A stretch of 64,000 nt of DNA from Harmothoe impar (GCA_947462335.1 OX381705.1:41494675-41558674); one strand, 5' to 3'. Positions 38,585 through 47,990 are shown, numbered from the stretch's first letter. The notes: a model not told the origin generated them from the sequence alone. Translations and numbers: made by a program.

Positions 38585-38814
38585 CGACACTTGTATCAAT
38601 CAAGTGTCAATCACATCTCAATCAAGTGTCAATCACATCTCAATCAAGTGCCAATCAAGTGCTTATCAAGTGCCCATAAAGGGCTCAATCAAGTGTCAAT
38701 CAAGTGTCAATCAAGTGCCAATCAAGTGCCAATCAAGTGCCAATCAAGTGCCAATCAAGTGCCTATCAAGTGCCAATCAAGTGCCAATCAAGTGCCAATC
38801 AAGTGCCAATCAAG
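38585..38814 (+). repeat. Central segment of the fold-back: second copy of left-arm sequence
   Basis: The sequence CAATCAAGTGTCAATCACAT, CTCAATCAAGTG and CCCATAAAGGGCTCAATC repeats what is found at about 37,385-37,480 in the same orientation. It is followed by about 10-15 AATCAAGTGCC units that grade into the right array. The centre is thus not a simple loop but a direct duplicate of part of the left arm. Confidence 0.75.
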
Positions 38815-40037
38815 TGCCGATCAAGTGCCGGTCAAGTGTCGGTCAAGTGCCCGTCAAGTGCCTGTCAAGTGTCGGTCAAGTGTCCGTCAAGTGCCGGTCA
38901 AGTGCCGGTCAAGTGCCGGTCAAGTGTCGGTCAACTGTCGGTCGAGTGTCGGTCGAGTGCCGGTCGAGTGCCGGTCGAGTGTCGGTCAAGTGTCGGTCGA
39001 GTGCCGGTCGAGTGTCCGTCAAGTGCCGGTCAAGTGCCGGTCAAGTATCTGTCAAGTATCGGTCAAGTATCGGTCAAGTGCCGGTCAAGTGTCCGTCAAG
39101 TGTTGGTCGAGTGCCGGTCGAGTGCCGGTCGAGTGACGGTCAAGTGCCGGTCGAGTGCCGGTCAAGTATCGGTCAAGTATCGGTCAAGTATCGGTCAAGT
39201 GTCCGTCAAGTGTCCGTCAAGTGTCCGTCAAGTGCCGGTCAAGTGCCGGTCAAGTGTTGGTCAAGTGTCGGTCAAGTGTCGGTCAAGTGCCGGTCGAGTG
39301 CCGGTCGAGTGTCGGTCAAGTGCCGGTCGAGTGCCGGTCAAGTGTCCGTCAAGTGTCCGTCAAGTGCTGGTCAAGTGCCGGTCAAGTATCGGTCAAGTGT
39401 CGGTCAAGTGTCGGTCAAGTGTCGGTCAAGTGTCGGTCAAGTGTCGGTCAAGTGTCGGTCAAGTGTCGGTCAAGTGCCGGTCGAGTGTCAGTCGAGTGTC
39501 GGTCGAGTGTCGGTCGAGTGTCGGTCGAGTGTCGGTCGAGTGTCGGTCGAGTGTCGGTCGAGTGTCGGTCGAGTGTCGGTCAAGTGTCGGTCAAGTGCCG
39601 GTCAAGTGCCGGTCAAGTGCCGGTCAAGTGTCGGTCAAGTGTCGGTCGAGTGCCGGTCGAGTGCCGGTCGAGTGCCGGTCGAGTGCCGGTCAAGTGCCGG
39701 TCAAGTGTCCGTCAAGTATCGGTCAAGTATCGGTCAAGTATCGGTCAAGTATCGGTCAAGTGTCGGTCAAGTGTCGGTCAAGTGTCGGTCAAGTGTCGGT
39801 CAAGTGTCGGTCAAGTGTCGGTCAAGTGTCGGTCAAGTGTCGGTCAAGTGTCGGTCAAGTGTCGGTCAAGTGTCGGTCAAGTGTCGGTCAAGTGCCGGTC
39901 AAGTGTCGGTCAAGTGTCGGTCAAGTGTCGGTCAAGTGTCGGTCAAGTGTCGGTCAAGTGTCGGTCAAGTGTCGGTCAAGTGCCGGTCAAGTGCTGGTCA
40001 AGTGCCGGTCAAGTGCCGGTCAAGTGCCGGTCAAGTG
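38815..40037 (+). repeat. 11-bp repeat array, right, about 111 units
   Basis: The unit is GGTCAAGTGYC on the plus strand, in inverse orientation to the left array. Variants are clustered rather than scattered: GGTCGAGTG units only between about 38,940 and 39,690, GGTCAAGTATC units near 39,045, 39,165 and 39,715, and long homogeneous GGTCAAGTGTC runs at 39,390-39,470 and 39,760-39,890. Stop-free frames of up to 507 codons arise from repeat arithmetic alone. Confidence 0.9.
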
Positions 40038-40612
40038 CCGGCACTTGGTTGGCACTTGGTTGGCACTTGGTTGGCACTTGATTGGCACATGATTGAGCCC
40101 TTGATTGGCACTTGTTTGAGCCCTTGATTGAGCCCTTGATTGGCACTTGATTGACACTTGATTGAGCCCTTTATGGGCACTTGATTGGCACTTGATTGGC
40201 ACTTGATTGAGATGTGATTGACACTTGATTGAGATGTGATTGACACTTGATTGATACTTAATTGAGACTTGATAACACTCACAAGATACATGGAGTGAAC
40301 TTCAGTGCTTAAAGATACCTGTCACAAGCTGTTGTTCCTGAATTGACAGTTGACAGTTGACAGTAAGTGACTGAAGTTGGAGTTTTCACTTTCAACTTTG
40401 ACATTTGCATTGTTTTTGGTTTGATGTAGTGTTGAAAGATAGCAGTCACAAGTTGCTTTACTTGAATTGACAGTTGACAGGTGACAGTAAATGGTTGAAG
40501 TTAGAGTTTTCATCTTCAACTCTAGTTGATTTTTTGCAAGTTGAAGTGAATTTGCAATTTCAAAATTTGCAAAAAGAGTTGACCCTCCTGGGCCACTGTA
40601 GTTTACAGGGGT

Positions 40613-40896
40613 GCAGCCCACTCAGCGCCACATCAGGAGCTCGCTGTGGCCCCACACAGGGCCACACAGTGTTTGCTACTTGGGCAATCACTACTTTCCA
40701 ATATAAATCTTTTACAAGTATATGTATACGCAATGGAAGATATAACTCGACGTTTAAGGTTGTTTGACCCCCCCCCTCCCGATTCACATTTTGCTACCTA
40801 GGGGTCAGTTATCCAGAGACCAGTTAACCAGGAGATCAGCTGTCCTAGTACTAATTTTATAGCACGCCATGCCGTTCTCACCAGTGCCTAGACATT
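40613..40896. other. Short spacer between elements
   Basis: CTGTGGCCCCACA at 40,644-40,656 is the inverse of TGGGGCCACAG at 36,059-36,069 on the other side of the nested elements. It is possibly a remnant of an older outer inverted repeat. Otherwise unremarkable. Confidence 0.35.
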
Positions 40897-41896
40897 CCCA
40901 GGTAGCAAGGGTATATTGGGCCAATGTCGACAATGATCGACACCATCGCAATCGTTATACCAACCATGGCCCATTGTAGGTAATGCATACATTGATTCAA
41001 CATACAAATAACAATGATGGCCCACCATTGGCAATTCCTATAATGGGCCATTGCTGGGTTGACCGCTGGCCCAGAGCTGGCCCATGCTTGATATTGCTGA
41101 TATTGACCCAGTGTTGGCCCAGTGTTGGAACATTTCAGGGCCATCATATTATTTCTGATGTTGGACCAACATAAATTCTAACTGCACTTGTCCAATATTG
41201 GCTGTGATCTACACCAGGGGGATTCAATGTTGCCTGAAGAATATCTTACAGGATGGCTCCAACTTTGCCATCATATTGGGTTATAAATGTGATCCCCAGT
41301 GTGCTCTACATGGTTAAAGGTCAGAGGAAGTTTATGGATGAAATTTGATATCTAAAAGTGCCATTCACTGCATGACATCAGTGGGAATTTGTCAAGTGGA
41401 ACTTGAAGACACCTCATGTGTGGGTAATGGAGTTAGATAAGTCCTAAATCATAGTTATACAGTTTGTATGGTGTCTAACCAATTTGGGATAGAGATCAAG
41501 ATGGATTAAAAAGACAGAAATGGCTTTTTCTAAACTGATGATACTTGACAGTCATGTCTTAAATGTGTTTGTACATTCAAATATACACATAAAAATGGTA
41601 TTGTTCAATATTAGTGATTGTTGCAGTTGTCCTATATTGAGAATTATATGTTGGAGCCACATATGTATTTCAAGGTTGCCCCAATGTTTAATTTGTAACT
41701 TTGGAATAATGTAAAAACATTTTAATGTTGGCCCACCATTGGGCCAATATGAAATCGATATCCCTTTTTCCGAGCATGGGCCATTACAGGGCCAGCAGTC
41801 AAACCAGCAGTGGGCCAATATCAAAATGCCAATATTGGCCCATTTTTAAGTGGTATATTGGCCCAATGATGGCCCAATGTACCTATGTTACCTGGG
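40897..41896. mobile_element. CCCAGGTA-ended element, copy 2 (uninterrupted)
   Basis: It starts CCCAGGTAGCAAGGGTATAT and ends ATGTTACCTGGG, with TT on both flanks. At 1000 bp it is the intact reference for copy 1 at 21,138-22,980, with the same orientation and colinear sequence. It is rich in ATTGGGCCAA and TTGGCCCA words and carries no coding frame. The 2-bp flanks differ between copies (GT, TT), consistent with a 2-bp target duplication of loose specificity. Confidence 0.75.
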
Positions 41897-42105
41897 TTGC
41901 AGATACAATGATAAGTGGACACGTGAAATTATAATTTGGTAAGTTTAATGAGAAGATATATGAATATACGGTATACATGTCATACAGGTATACTTTGAAT
42001 GTTATACATTTTATGTGAATGGCACAACTATGGGACATCTACCCAGGTATACGAGTATACAACATGATGTTTAACATGTGAGGAGTTCATAGTGTATCCT
42101 AGTGT

Positions 42106-43102
42106 TTATGGTGCAAAGAGTGTGGCCATCTTTGTGGCCACAGTAGTAGAGGATTTAGTAGGAACGTATGATTTTAGGCCTGAGTCAGATTTCCATGTTC
42201 CATGGTGGGCAATGTCAGGTCTCTCATAGCCAGCTTGTTGGGCCGCCAGAGCCCCACCCCTACGCATGGAGTGAGACCGTATGAGATGTGCATATGGACA
42301 TCCAGATGCTTTAAGTGCAGTTTGTAAGACCTCTACCAGCTGTGCAGGTGTGATAGGGACAGAGTTATATGTGACAAATGCAGGGTCACCTGGGAGTCCA
42401 GGGTAAGCCGACACATAGGCTTCCCAGGCAGCAGTGGGGCATACCGGGGAAGCCGAAATGCGTGGCAGGTGGAGGACTGCCGGGGTGGTCCCTGGAGTGA
42501 TAGTCTTTGACGATTTGAGCACAACTGTGAGTCCATATTGTGTTAGTATAATATATAATATCATTTCTTAATAATGTGTGTGGACCAGTCCAGACAAGAG
42601 CTGACGGGCAGAGGAGGTTGGAGGCCCTCAAGAAACCAAAGAAGCCTATACAAAGTGCAGCTTTAACTGGGAGACCACTGTGAGAGTCGCCCAGGTATGT
42701 ACACACATTAACTATGTCCTGCGGTGAGATTGGAGGGGCAGGGTTGGGTACATGAGGCGCCAGCCTGTCAGCTCCTTTTGCGACAGTCTTGGCCTCCTTG
42801 GAGAGTAGTACCGACCCATTTCCCCCATGTTCAGAGATCCATATGGAGGCACCTGAGGTGTAACATTTGCGTGATATCTTGCTTTTCAAAGAGTTTGCCA
42901 GGTATTGTTGGAACATACATGAGTCCAATATTGTGGGAAAGAGGATATCAAGTCCATAGTGGACGGCAAATGTGAGATATGTAGATGCATGGGTGAGTCT
43001 GTTGTTGTGGGTGGCCTGGGAGACTGCAGAGTTATATGAGGCTATAGTCTGCTCGCCCAGGTGGGTGCCTGTAAGAAGAAACACAGTTGAGATGACAGTC
43101 AT
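42106..43102 (-). pseudogene. Tyrosine recombinase (YR), frameshifted
   Basis: This would integrate the circular DNA copy of the element by site-specific recombination in the nucleus. The first frame (43,102 to about 42,560) carries an N-terminal SAM-like region and the first catalytic arginine in GFFGFLRASNLL. The second frame (about 42,560 to 42,106) carries KSSKTITPG, then RSHSMRRGGALAA (the H-x-x-R box), AHHGTWKSD (second histidine) and SYVPTKS (candidate nucleophilic tyrosine). All catalytic positions are therefore present but split by a frameshift in the AT-rich stretch around 42,550-42,570. The total of 997 nt is one more than a multiple of three, consistent with a single-base insertion. 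The start ATG overlaps the RT-RH stop as ATGA. A sequence matching a 3' splice site (TTTCTTCTTACAG) lies about 40 bases into it. Confidence 0.8.
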
Positions 43103-45108
43103 ATACGTGTGAAGAAGGGGTGTGGGAGGGATGGTGGGCGCTGTACTAGGCCCCTGAGTACCACCTCGTGGTCCGCATACGCCCTCTCATCTGGTTCATG
43201 ATAGCGGCTTAATGCATCTGCCAGTGGTATTTCTACCCCTGGTTTGTGGCGGATTTCGATGTAGTGGTCAGCCAAGGCCGCCTCCAGTCACAGCTGGCGG
43301 GAGCATGCGGCTAGTGCAGGGTCTTTGGTGCGGCCTGATCTCAGTGATGAGGCTGACGCCATGTTGTCAGTGAAGATAACAATCCTCATACCAGCAGATG
43401 AGATGGGTTTCAGTGTCCTGTAGGCTGTGACTATGTTGACAGCCTCTAACTGGGTTATGTTTGTATACCTTTTACAGTGAGGCTCGTCATATGACAGTCT
43501 GTAGTAGTTTGTGCTGGAGTTTCCCCCACCTGCCTTGAGAGAGGAGTCACATTCCAGGTGAAACTCCTGCATGTCTGGGGTGAGGAGCTGTACCCCATTT
43601 GAGAGCTCAGAGAACTTTTCAAACCACTTTACATCACCTTTGAAGGAGATGCTGAGTTGAGTGTGGCCCGAGTCTGGAGCGAGACGGAGAGTGTCCAAGA
43701 TCCTACATATAAATCGTCTGGCGTGGAGGACACATTTGGAAATGTGGACCAGACGACCCGCCAGAGACTGGATCTGCTTCTTAGTAGCTGATGCCCTCTT
43801 TGACCACATGACACATTCCTGCAGTACCTCCTTCAGCTTGTTGTCGGGGACAGACAGGATCATTAGGGAGGTGTCAATGCAGAATCCCAACCACTCCAGG
43901 GCTACAGTGGGGGGTTGACATTTGTTGGGCGCCAGGGCAAGGCCGAGTTTTTTCATGAGGGCAAGGAAGTTGTTGTAGGCTGCTTGGGACTTCTCCAGTG
44001 TGGCCTCCACACCGACGAAGTCGTCCAGGTATGCCAGACACCAGTATCTCTTCTTCCTCATGAGGTACACCACAGTAGCCGTGGTGCGGTGGCATGCCAT
44101 ACTGCTGAGTCGGCACCCAAAAGATGGGCAGAGGTCGAGGTAGATCTTGTTGTCATATTTGAAGCCCAGGAGGGGTAGGTCAGCAACGTCCAACCGGAGC
44201 TGTCGATATGCGCGAGAAAGGTCCCCCTTCCATAAGAACGAGGTGAGGCCGAGTGTTTTTACTTTTGTCGCCAAGTCCTCTATGGAGGGGAGGGTGTACG
44301 GCCTATGCTCACCCTCGAAACAGTTTTTAGTGATGCCCGAGTTGACACTATGGCCCTCAGGGGCAGAGAGGTCCAAGATGACTCTCCTGGCGTCAGAGTC
44401 CCTCTTTGGCTGTGTCATCAGGGGGGCAATGTGGGTCCATGGGTGAAAGGGGGCCTTATCAAATGGGCCCAGGAGTGCACCCATCTCCATATCAACGTCT
44501 ATGAAGCGCTTTATGTCATCAGGGTACGCCGTGGCAGAGTTGTGGTTCTCTGCAGCAGGGGTGGGGGGGCAATCAGCAGTGTACCCCACTGGCCACCCAT
44601 ACCTGAGGTACTGGCACACACGCTTGTCATGTTAGTGCCGTAGTTCCTCCTCCCAGGCAGCTAGATTTAAGCCCGAGGGGAGAGTGAGTCGAGCCCCCAG
44701 ATGGTTTGAGAGGCCAGACTTGGAGATACTGTTATACCATGTAGCATGCTGTGGGGCCTTAATCCACTGTTCACGTTGTAGGGCCGGCCAGATCCGGGCC
44801 TTTACAGGTGCGTATTGTTGTGGGGTAGGGCCTGTAATAAGTGGTGAGAAGGCCGTGGTATACAACAGGTCAGCCTGTGTCACATCTGCATGTGTGACTA
44901 GACTATCATCATCACTGACCGGTATATCACATACAAACGCAACAGGTTCTATACTAGAGTCACTTTGGTACATGTTGTGGCAGCCAAGGGCCGTGTTTGT
45001 GGCTAGGTTATACAGTCTTGGTGCTGTGTCAGGTGGTGCACTAGTATTGTAGCCAGGGTAACCCGGGCAGTGGCTTGGGGTCTGACTATGGTTAGTCAGT
45101 GGATTCAT
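43099..45108 (-). pseudogene. Reverse transcriptase-RNase H (RT-RH), two in-frame stops
   Basis: It copies the element RNA into DNA and degrades the template strand. RT motifs in order: RRVILDLSAPEG, KGDLSRAYRQL (catalytic Asp), FGCRLSSMACHR, LAYLDDFVGV (catalytic YLDD), and LGLALAPNKCQ with LEWLGFCID. RNase H residues: LECDSSLKAGGG (Asp), TQLEAVNIV (Glu), IFTDNMASA (Asp), and LADALSRYHEPD (Asp, after the second stop). The reading is open from an ATG at 45,108 to a TGA at 43,099-43,101 (670 codons) except for TAA at 44,632-44,634 and TGA at 43,288-43,290. The TGA sits where relatives have Trp (QL-W-LEAAL), so TGG to TGA is likely. The frame stays open upstream into the end of the gag-like frame. 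Apart from these stops the catalytic core is intact. Confidence 0.85.
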
Positions 45109-45202
45109 GGGTTGATCAGAATGACAATGGACACAAGGGAGAGTCGAGGCAGGAACCGCAGCACATGTAGTGGCCCCAGGCGTTAGTTTCTTACCGAGGG
45201 CA

Positions 45203-46645
45203 CTAGAGTGAGGGTAGGAGCCGGTTTTGGCCGGCCTGGGGACGAAAGGACGAGGTATGTATGTAACCCATCCTAGCTCTATTTCTACAGCCCGACATAG
45301 GGTGGTAACTGATATAGTTCATGGTCTCACGGCAGAATTTGCAGTGATGTCCCTGCCGAACAGACCCCTCCAGGTGACCATCAAGCTTGGTGCAAGACTC
45401 CTGGTTGTTGTAAGCCGGGCAGGGGGCATCAGGGCGGCCAGTTGCTGGCCTCGGTGGGCGCCTGGGGGCAGCTGTGCTAGACTGGTGCTGAGTTGGAGCC
45501 TGAGTAGTGTGCTGGGGGCGTTGCTGGCTAGGGTCTGGGCCCTGGTGGAGTCGACCCGCCCTAAACCTAGATCCTTCAGAGCAAAGGTCGTGTATAGCTG
45601 CCTCATCAGCCCAGGTGAGGCGGCCATTAGCTACCCTGGTAAGCACCTCCTCGGACCATTGGCGCACTTGGCCCCACGCGAACTCAGACGCGTCCTCAAT
45701 TACCTGATACAGGTGGACAGCAATTTTAGGGCGAGCAGCAGCGGGTTTAATGGGGTCGCGCATGAGGCGGTACAGGCCAAAGAGGTACTCAGGGGGCGTT
45801 AGGGCAGCAAGAGTGGTCTTAACACATTGAGGTCCCCTAGTGATATAATCATGGGGGTACCGGCCAGCTGGTGGGCAGTATTGGTGAGGAGCGCTGAGAC
45901 TTGTTGATTCACCGCCGGGTTGGATGCCTGTGCCGAGCAGGTGGGAAGTAGAGGGGGGCACTGGCATACTTGTATGCACCCCCGACAGCAGACCGAAGAT
46001 TTCAGCCTCATGGTTGAGTGTAGACTGCTGCGCATAGTAGTTGGCCGCAGGAGGCGGGACAGCATATGGAGTCGGTCTGGTAGAGGCGGCCGAGCCGGCA
46101 GCAGCAGACGGGGGCGCCTTGCCACCCCCGGCCGGGCGGGGGTCGCTGGCAGCCTGTGTTGTGACAGCCGGAGTGATGTCGCGGGTAGTGACAGCAGCCG
46201 GGCCAGATGCCATGACAGCTGTCACTGGTATAGCCGTCACTACTGTTGTAGGGGCCACGTGGGTGAGGTCGACGGTGTTGACAGCAGTTGGCAGGGCAGC
46301 GGTCTTTGTGACAGCCGGGGGCTTCGTCGTCACGGCAGCAGGTACAGACGTCACCACCACAGTAGGTGCATCTGGTACGAGTACCGTGAGTTTAGCAAGC
46401 ATTGTTACAGAAATGTTCTCAACCGTACCGACCCTTGCCTCCAGTGCGCCGACTCTGGTTTGCAGATCCAGGACGTCGTTGCCGAGAGCAGGAGTAGTAG
46501 CCTTCGTCGGCGGCGACTTTGGAGGTGGCGTTAGCGGGGCGGCAACAGTCTTTTTCGCCGCCTTCGACGTGGGTTTCTTAGTGCGCGCCGACACCCGAGT
46601 GGGCTTCACCGCCTTAGCTGGGGTTTTACCTTTAGGAGGAGCCAT
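45203..46645 (-). CDS. Gag-like protein of the DIRS/Ngaro element, 480 residues
   Basis: Probable nucleic-acid-binding structural protein of the element. The N-terminus (residues 1-45) is very basic, MAPPKGKTPAKAVKPTRVS and more Lys/Ala/Pro, followed by a short predicted coiled segment (LDLQTRVGALEARVGTVEN). A long Ala/Thr/Val/Pro-rich linker comes next, then a better-folded region (residues about 280-370, including ALTPPEYLFGLYRLMRD and FAWGQVRQWSEEVLTRVANG). The C-terminus has a Cys/His cluster (CPAYNNQESC, then GHHCKFC, then H and C) similar in layout to the zinc finger of DIRS/Ngaro gag proteins. The frame is uninterrupted, unlike its two neighbours. The start at 46,645 is the first ATG after a plausible leader. 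The opposite strand carries long frames that are shadows. Confidence 0.75.
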   Translation of the reverse strand: MAPPKGKTPAKAVKPTRVSARTKKPTSKAAKKTVAAPLTPPPKSPPTKATTPALGNDVLDLQTRVGALEARVGTVENISVTMLAKLTVLVPDAPTVVVTSVPAAVTTKPPAVTKTAALPTAVNTVDLTHVAPTTVVTAIPVTAVMASGPAAVTTRDITPAVTTQAASDPRPAGGGKAPPSAAAGSAASTRPTPYAVPPPAANYYAQQSTLNHEAEIFGLLSGVHTSMPVPPSTSHLLGTGIQPGGESTSLSAPHQYCPPAGRYPHDYITRGPQCVKTTLAALTPPEYLFGLYRLMRDPIKPAAARPKIAVHLYQVIEDASEFAWGQVRQWSEEVLTRVANGRLTWADEAAIHDLCSEGSRFRAGRLHQGPDPSQQRPQHTTQAPTQHQSSTAAPRRPPRPATGRPDAPCPAYNNQESCTKLDGHLEGSVRQGHHCKFCRETMNYISYHPMSGCRNRARMGYIHTSSFRPQAGQNRLLPSL

Positions 46646-47990
46646 CTTAGTGTAAGTAGACTGTACAGTATTAATTAAACTCTAACTATTAAACAACAAA
46701 ATTTCCCCCCAGCCGAACAATGGCGAGCGGAAGTCCCAAGTGGATGCTGTGACATCAGAGTCTTAGTGCATCAATATGCTGGGAGGTGGCGGTAGTGTCT
46801 TTTGGCGCCTTGAATTTCCCAATCCACCACCATTATAACTAGAATTCAAGAATTCGAGTCCAATTATCTCCAATACTCATAAACCAAGCATACCGTGATC
46901 TTATGTACCACCAGATGGTGTCACTGAAATAGTTTTCATGAAGATTGTGGGAGATATGTAATGTCCAGGCACAGACTGGGAACAACCAAACAAGTGATTG
47001 TAAGACCCTGCAATACCCACGTTATTGATGATGTGTAATGTTTTCTAGGAAATATTCCAGGCACAACATCCGCCAAGTAATTTGTATGTCACTTGCTATG
47101 AATGATTGAAGTATATACAACAGTTGAGGAATGTATTTTGACTGACAGAGCCGATCTTTCATGCTAGTGCTGCTTTTCAAATCCGACAACAGACTGCCAG
47201 TACAGCGTGGTCTGCTCATGCATAAATCATCCAGGACACAGGTTATAAGGTATTCCTGTCCTGATGCATGCGCCTGTCAAGGACGTTGCATAATATTCAT
47301 GTATTGTCGTGGATCGTACTCAGGATGCCCTGCTAACTGGACTTAGTTGTAATGAAAGCGATTTTCTTTAGATATACTAAGGTATCACGTCCAGGTAGTA
47401 TGAGCCACTGAGACATCACTGAAATTAAACATCATTTAGGAGCAGTTCATTTAATTATTTCTTGGAAACATAGAGATAAGAAAGGATGAATTGAGTATCA
47501 ACCAATGGATACAACTTTTCACTTTCTAGAGAGGGATGGAGAGACGATAAATGTATATTCTGACGTATATATGATTCCAATGCTTACTAATTATTTACTA
47601 CTGATCAATATATAATTACTGCATTGACTTTTTTTTGTAATATCATTTTAAAATGATATTTCATAATCTACCTCTCCTCCTATCATCAATATGCACCTAA
47701 TAGCACTTTAGATATAGTCCTCATCATAGGTCCAATAAGGTACGTTATATGTGTGTAACTAATACCGGCCACTTTTTACACTTGTGTCTATGGTTTCAGA
47801 GACAAATGGGGTGTCTCTGTTTACACTCTTCCTTTAATGTCTTTGCCATTATTTTCTTCAAAATAATTTGAATCTCTAATATTCCAAATACTCTCCATAT
47901 TCGGCATTTGATAAACACCTATAATCATGACCAGTATAATGTCAGTAGATCACCTGGAGTAGGTGATGTATATTGCATTGTTATATAGTA
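46646..47990. other. Probable 5' leader of the retrotransposon, then unassigned DNA
   Basis: The region immediately upstream of the gag-like start (46,646 to about 46,850) should contain the 5' terminal repeat of the element. Comparison by eye with 41,897-42,105 shows no clear shared repeat. Beyond about 46,900 I see nothing recognisable. Confidence 0.35.

Larger units (their letters stand above)
37036..40600. mobile_element. Giant 3.6-kb fold-back element with 11-bp-repeat arms
   Basis: The ends TACAGTGGCCCAGGAGGGTC and its inverse are flanked by GTTTAC on both sides (37,030-37,035 and 40,601-40,606), a 6-bp target duplication in the right end of the CCCTGTAAAC element. The outer arms (37,036 to about 37,608 and about 40,038-40,600) are near-identical inverted copies. 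They contain repeats of AATCAAGTGCC and AAGGGCTCAATC. Inside are two oppositely oriented arrays of the 11-mer GGTCAAGTGYC. No transposase frame is present. The element is best read as a non-autonomous fold-back (Foldback/Galluhop-like in architecture only); its superfamily is not assigned. Confidence 0.85.
36094..40610. mobile_element. CCCTGTAAAC-ended element split by the giant fold-back
   Basis: The left end CCCTGTAAACACA (36,094) pairs with a right end GTTTACAGGG (40,601-40,610). GT lies on both flanks (36,092-36,093 and 40,611-40,612). Long subterminal arms share AACGTTCACTGAACGTAAA-type sequence (about 36,190-36,290 and 36,885-36,985). Without the inner insertion the element would be about 946 bp. 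It is non-coding, and its ends resemble those of the MITE at 7,602. Confidence 0.65.
42106..46645 (-). mobile_element. DIRS/Ngaro-like tyrosine-recombinase retrotransposon (coding core)
   Basis: Three minus-strand reading frames occur in the order gag-like, reverse transcriptase-RNase H, tyrosine recombinase. This order, a recombinase in place of a DDE integrase, and the absence of a protease define the DIRS order. No methyltransferase domain is seen between RNase H and recombinase, which favours the Ngaro-type group over DIRS1. The copy has in-frame stops at 44,632-44,634 (TAA) and 43,288-43,290 (TGA) and a frameshift in the recombinase near 42,550. The terminal repeats (split direct or inverted) could not be found, so the outer limits are not known; the listed span is the coding part only. 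The CCCAGGTA element ends only 209 bp downstream. Confidence 0.85.

Noticed and set aside
37510..40127. Very long open frames (up to 507 codons) encoding VKCRSSVGQVS-type repeats
   Set aside because: They lie wholly in 11-bp arrays where all frames on one strand are stop-free by arithmetic. They occur in both arms in opposite orientation, and there are no signs of codon constraint.
37345..40290. CRISPR array
   Set aside because: The repeats are contiguous 11-mers without unique spacers, in a palindromic transposon in an animal-type genome.
45227..46655. Plus-strand open frames of about 190-204 codons
   Set aside because: They are antisense shadows of the GC-rich gag-like frame; the minus strand carries the ordered retrotransposon proteins.
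41897..46850. Terminal repeats of the DIRS/Ngaro-like element
   Set aside because: I compared the flanks by eye for direct and inverted matches and found none long enough to claim, so no termini are annotated.
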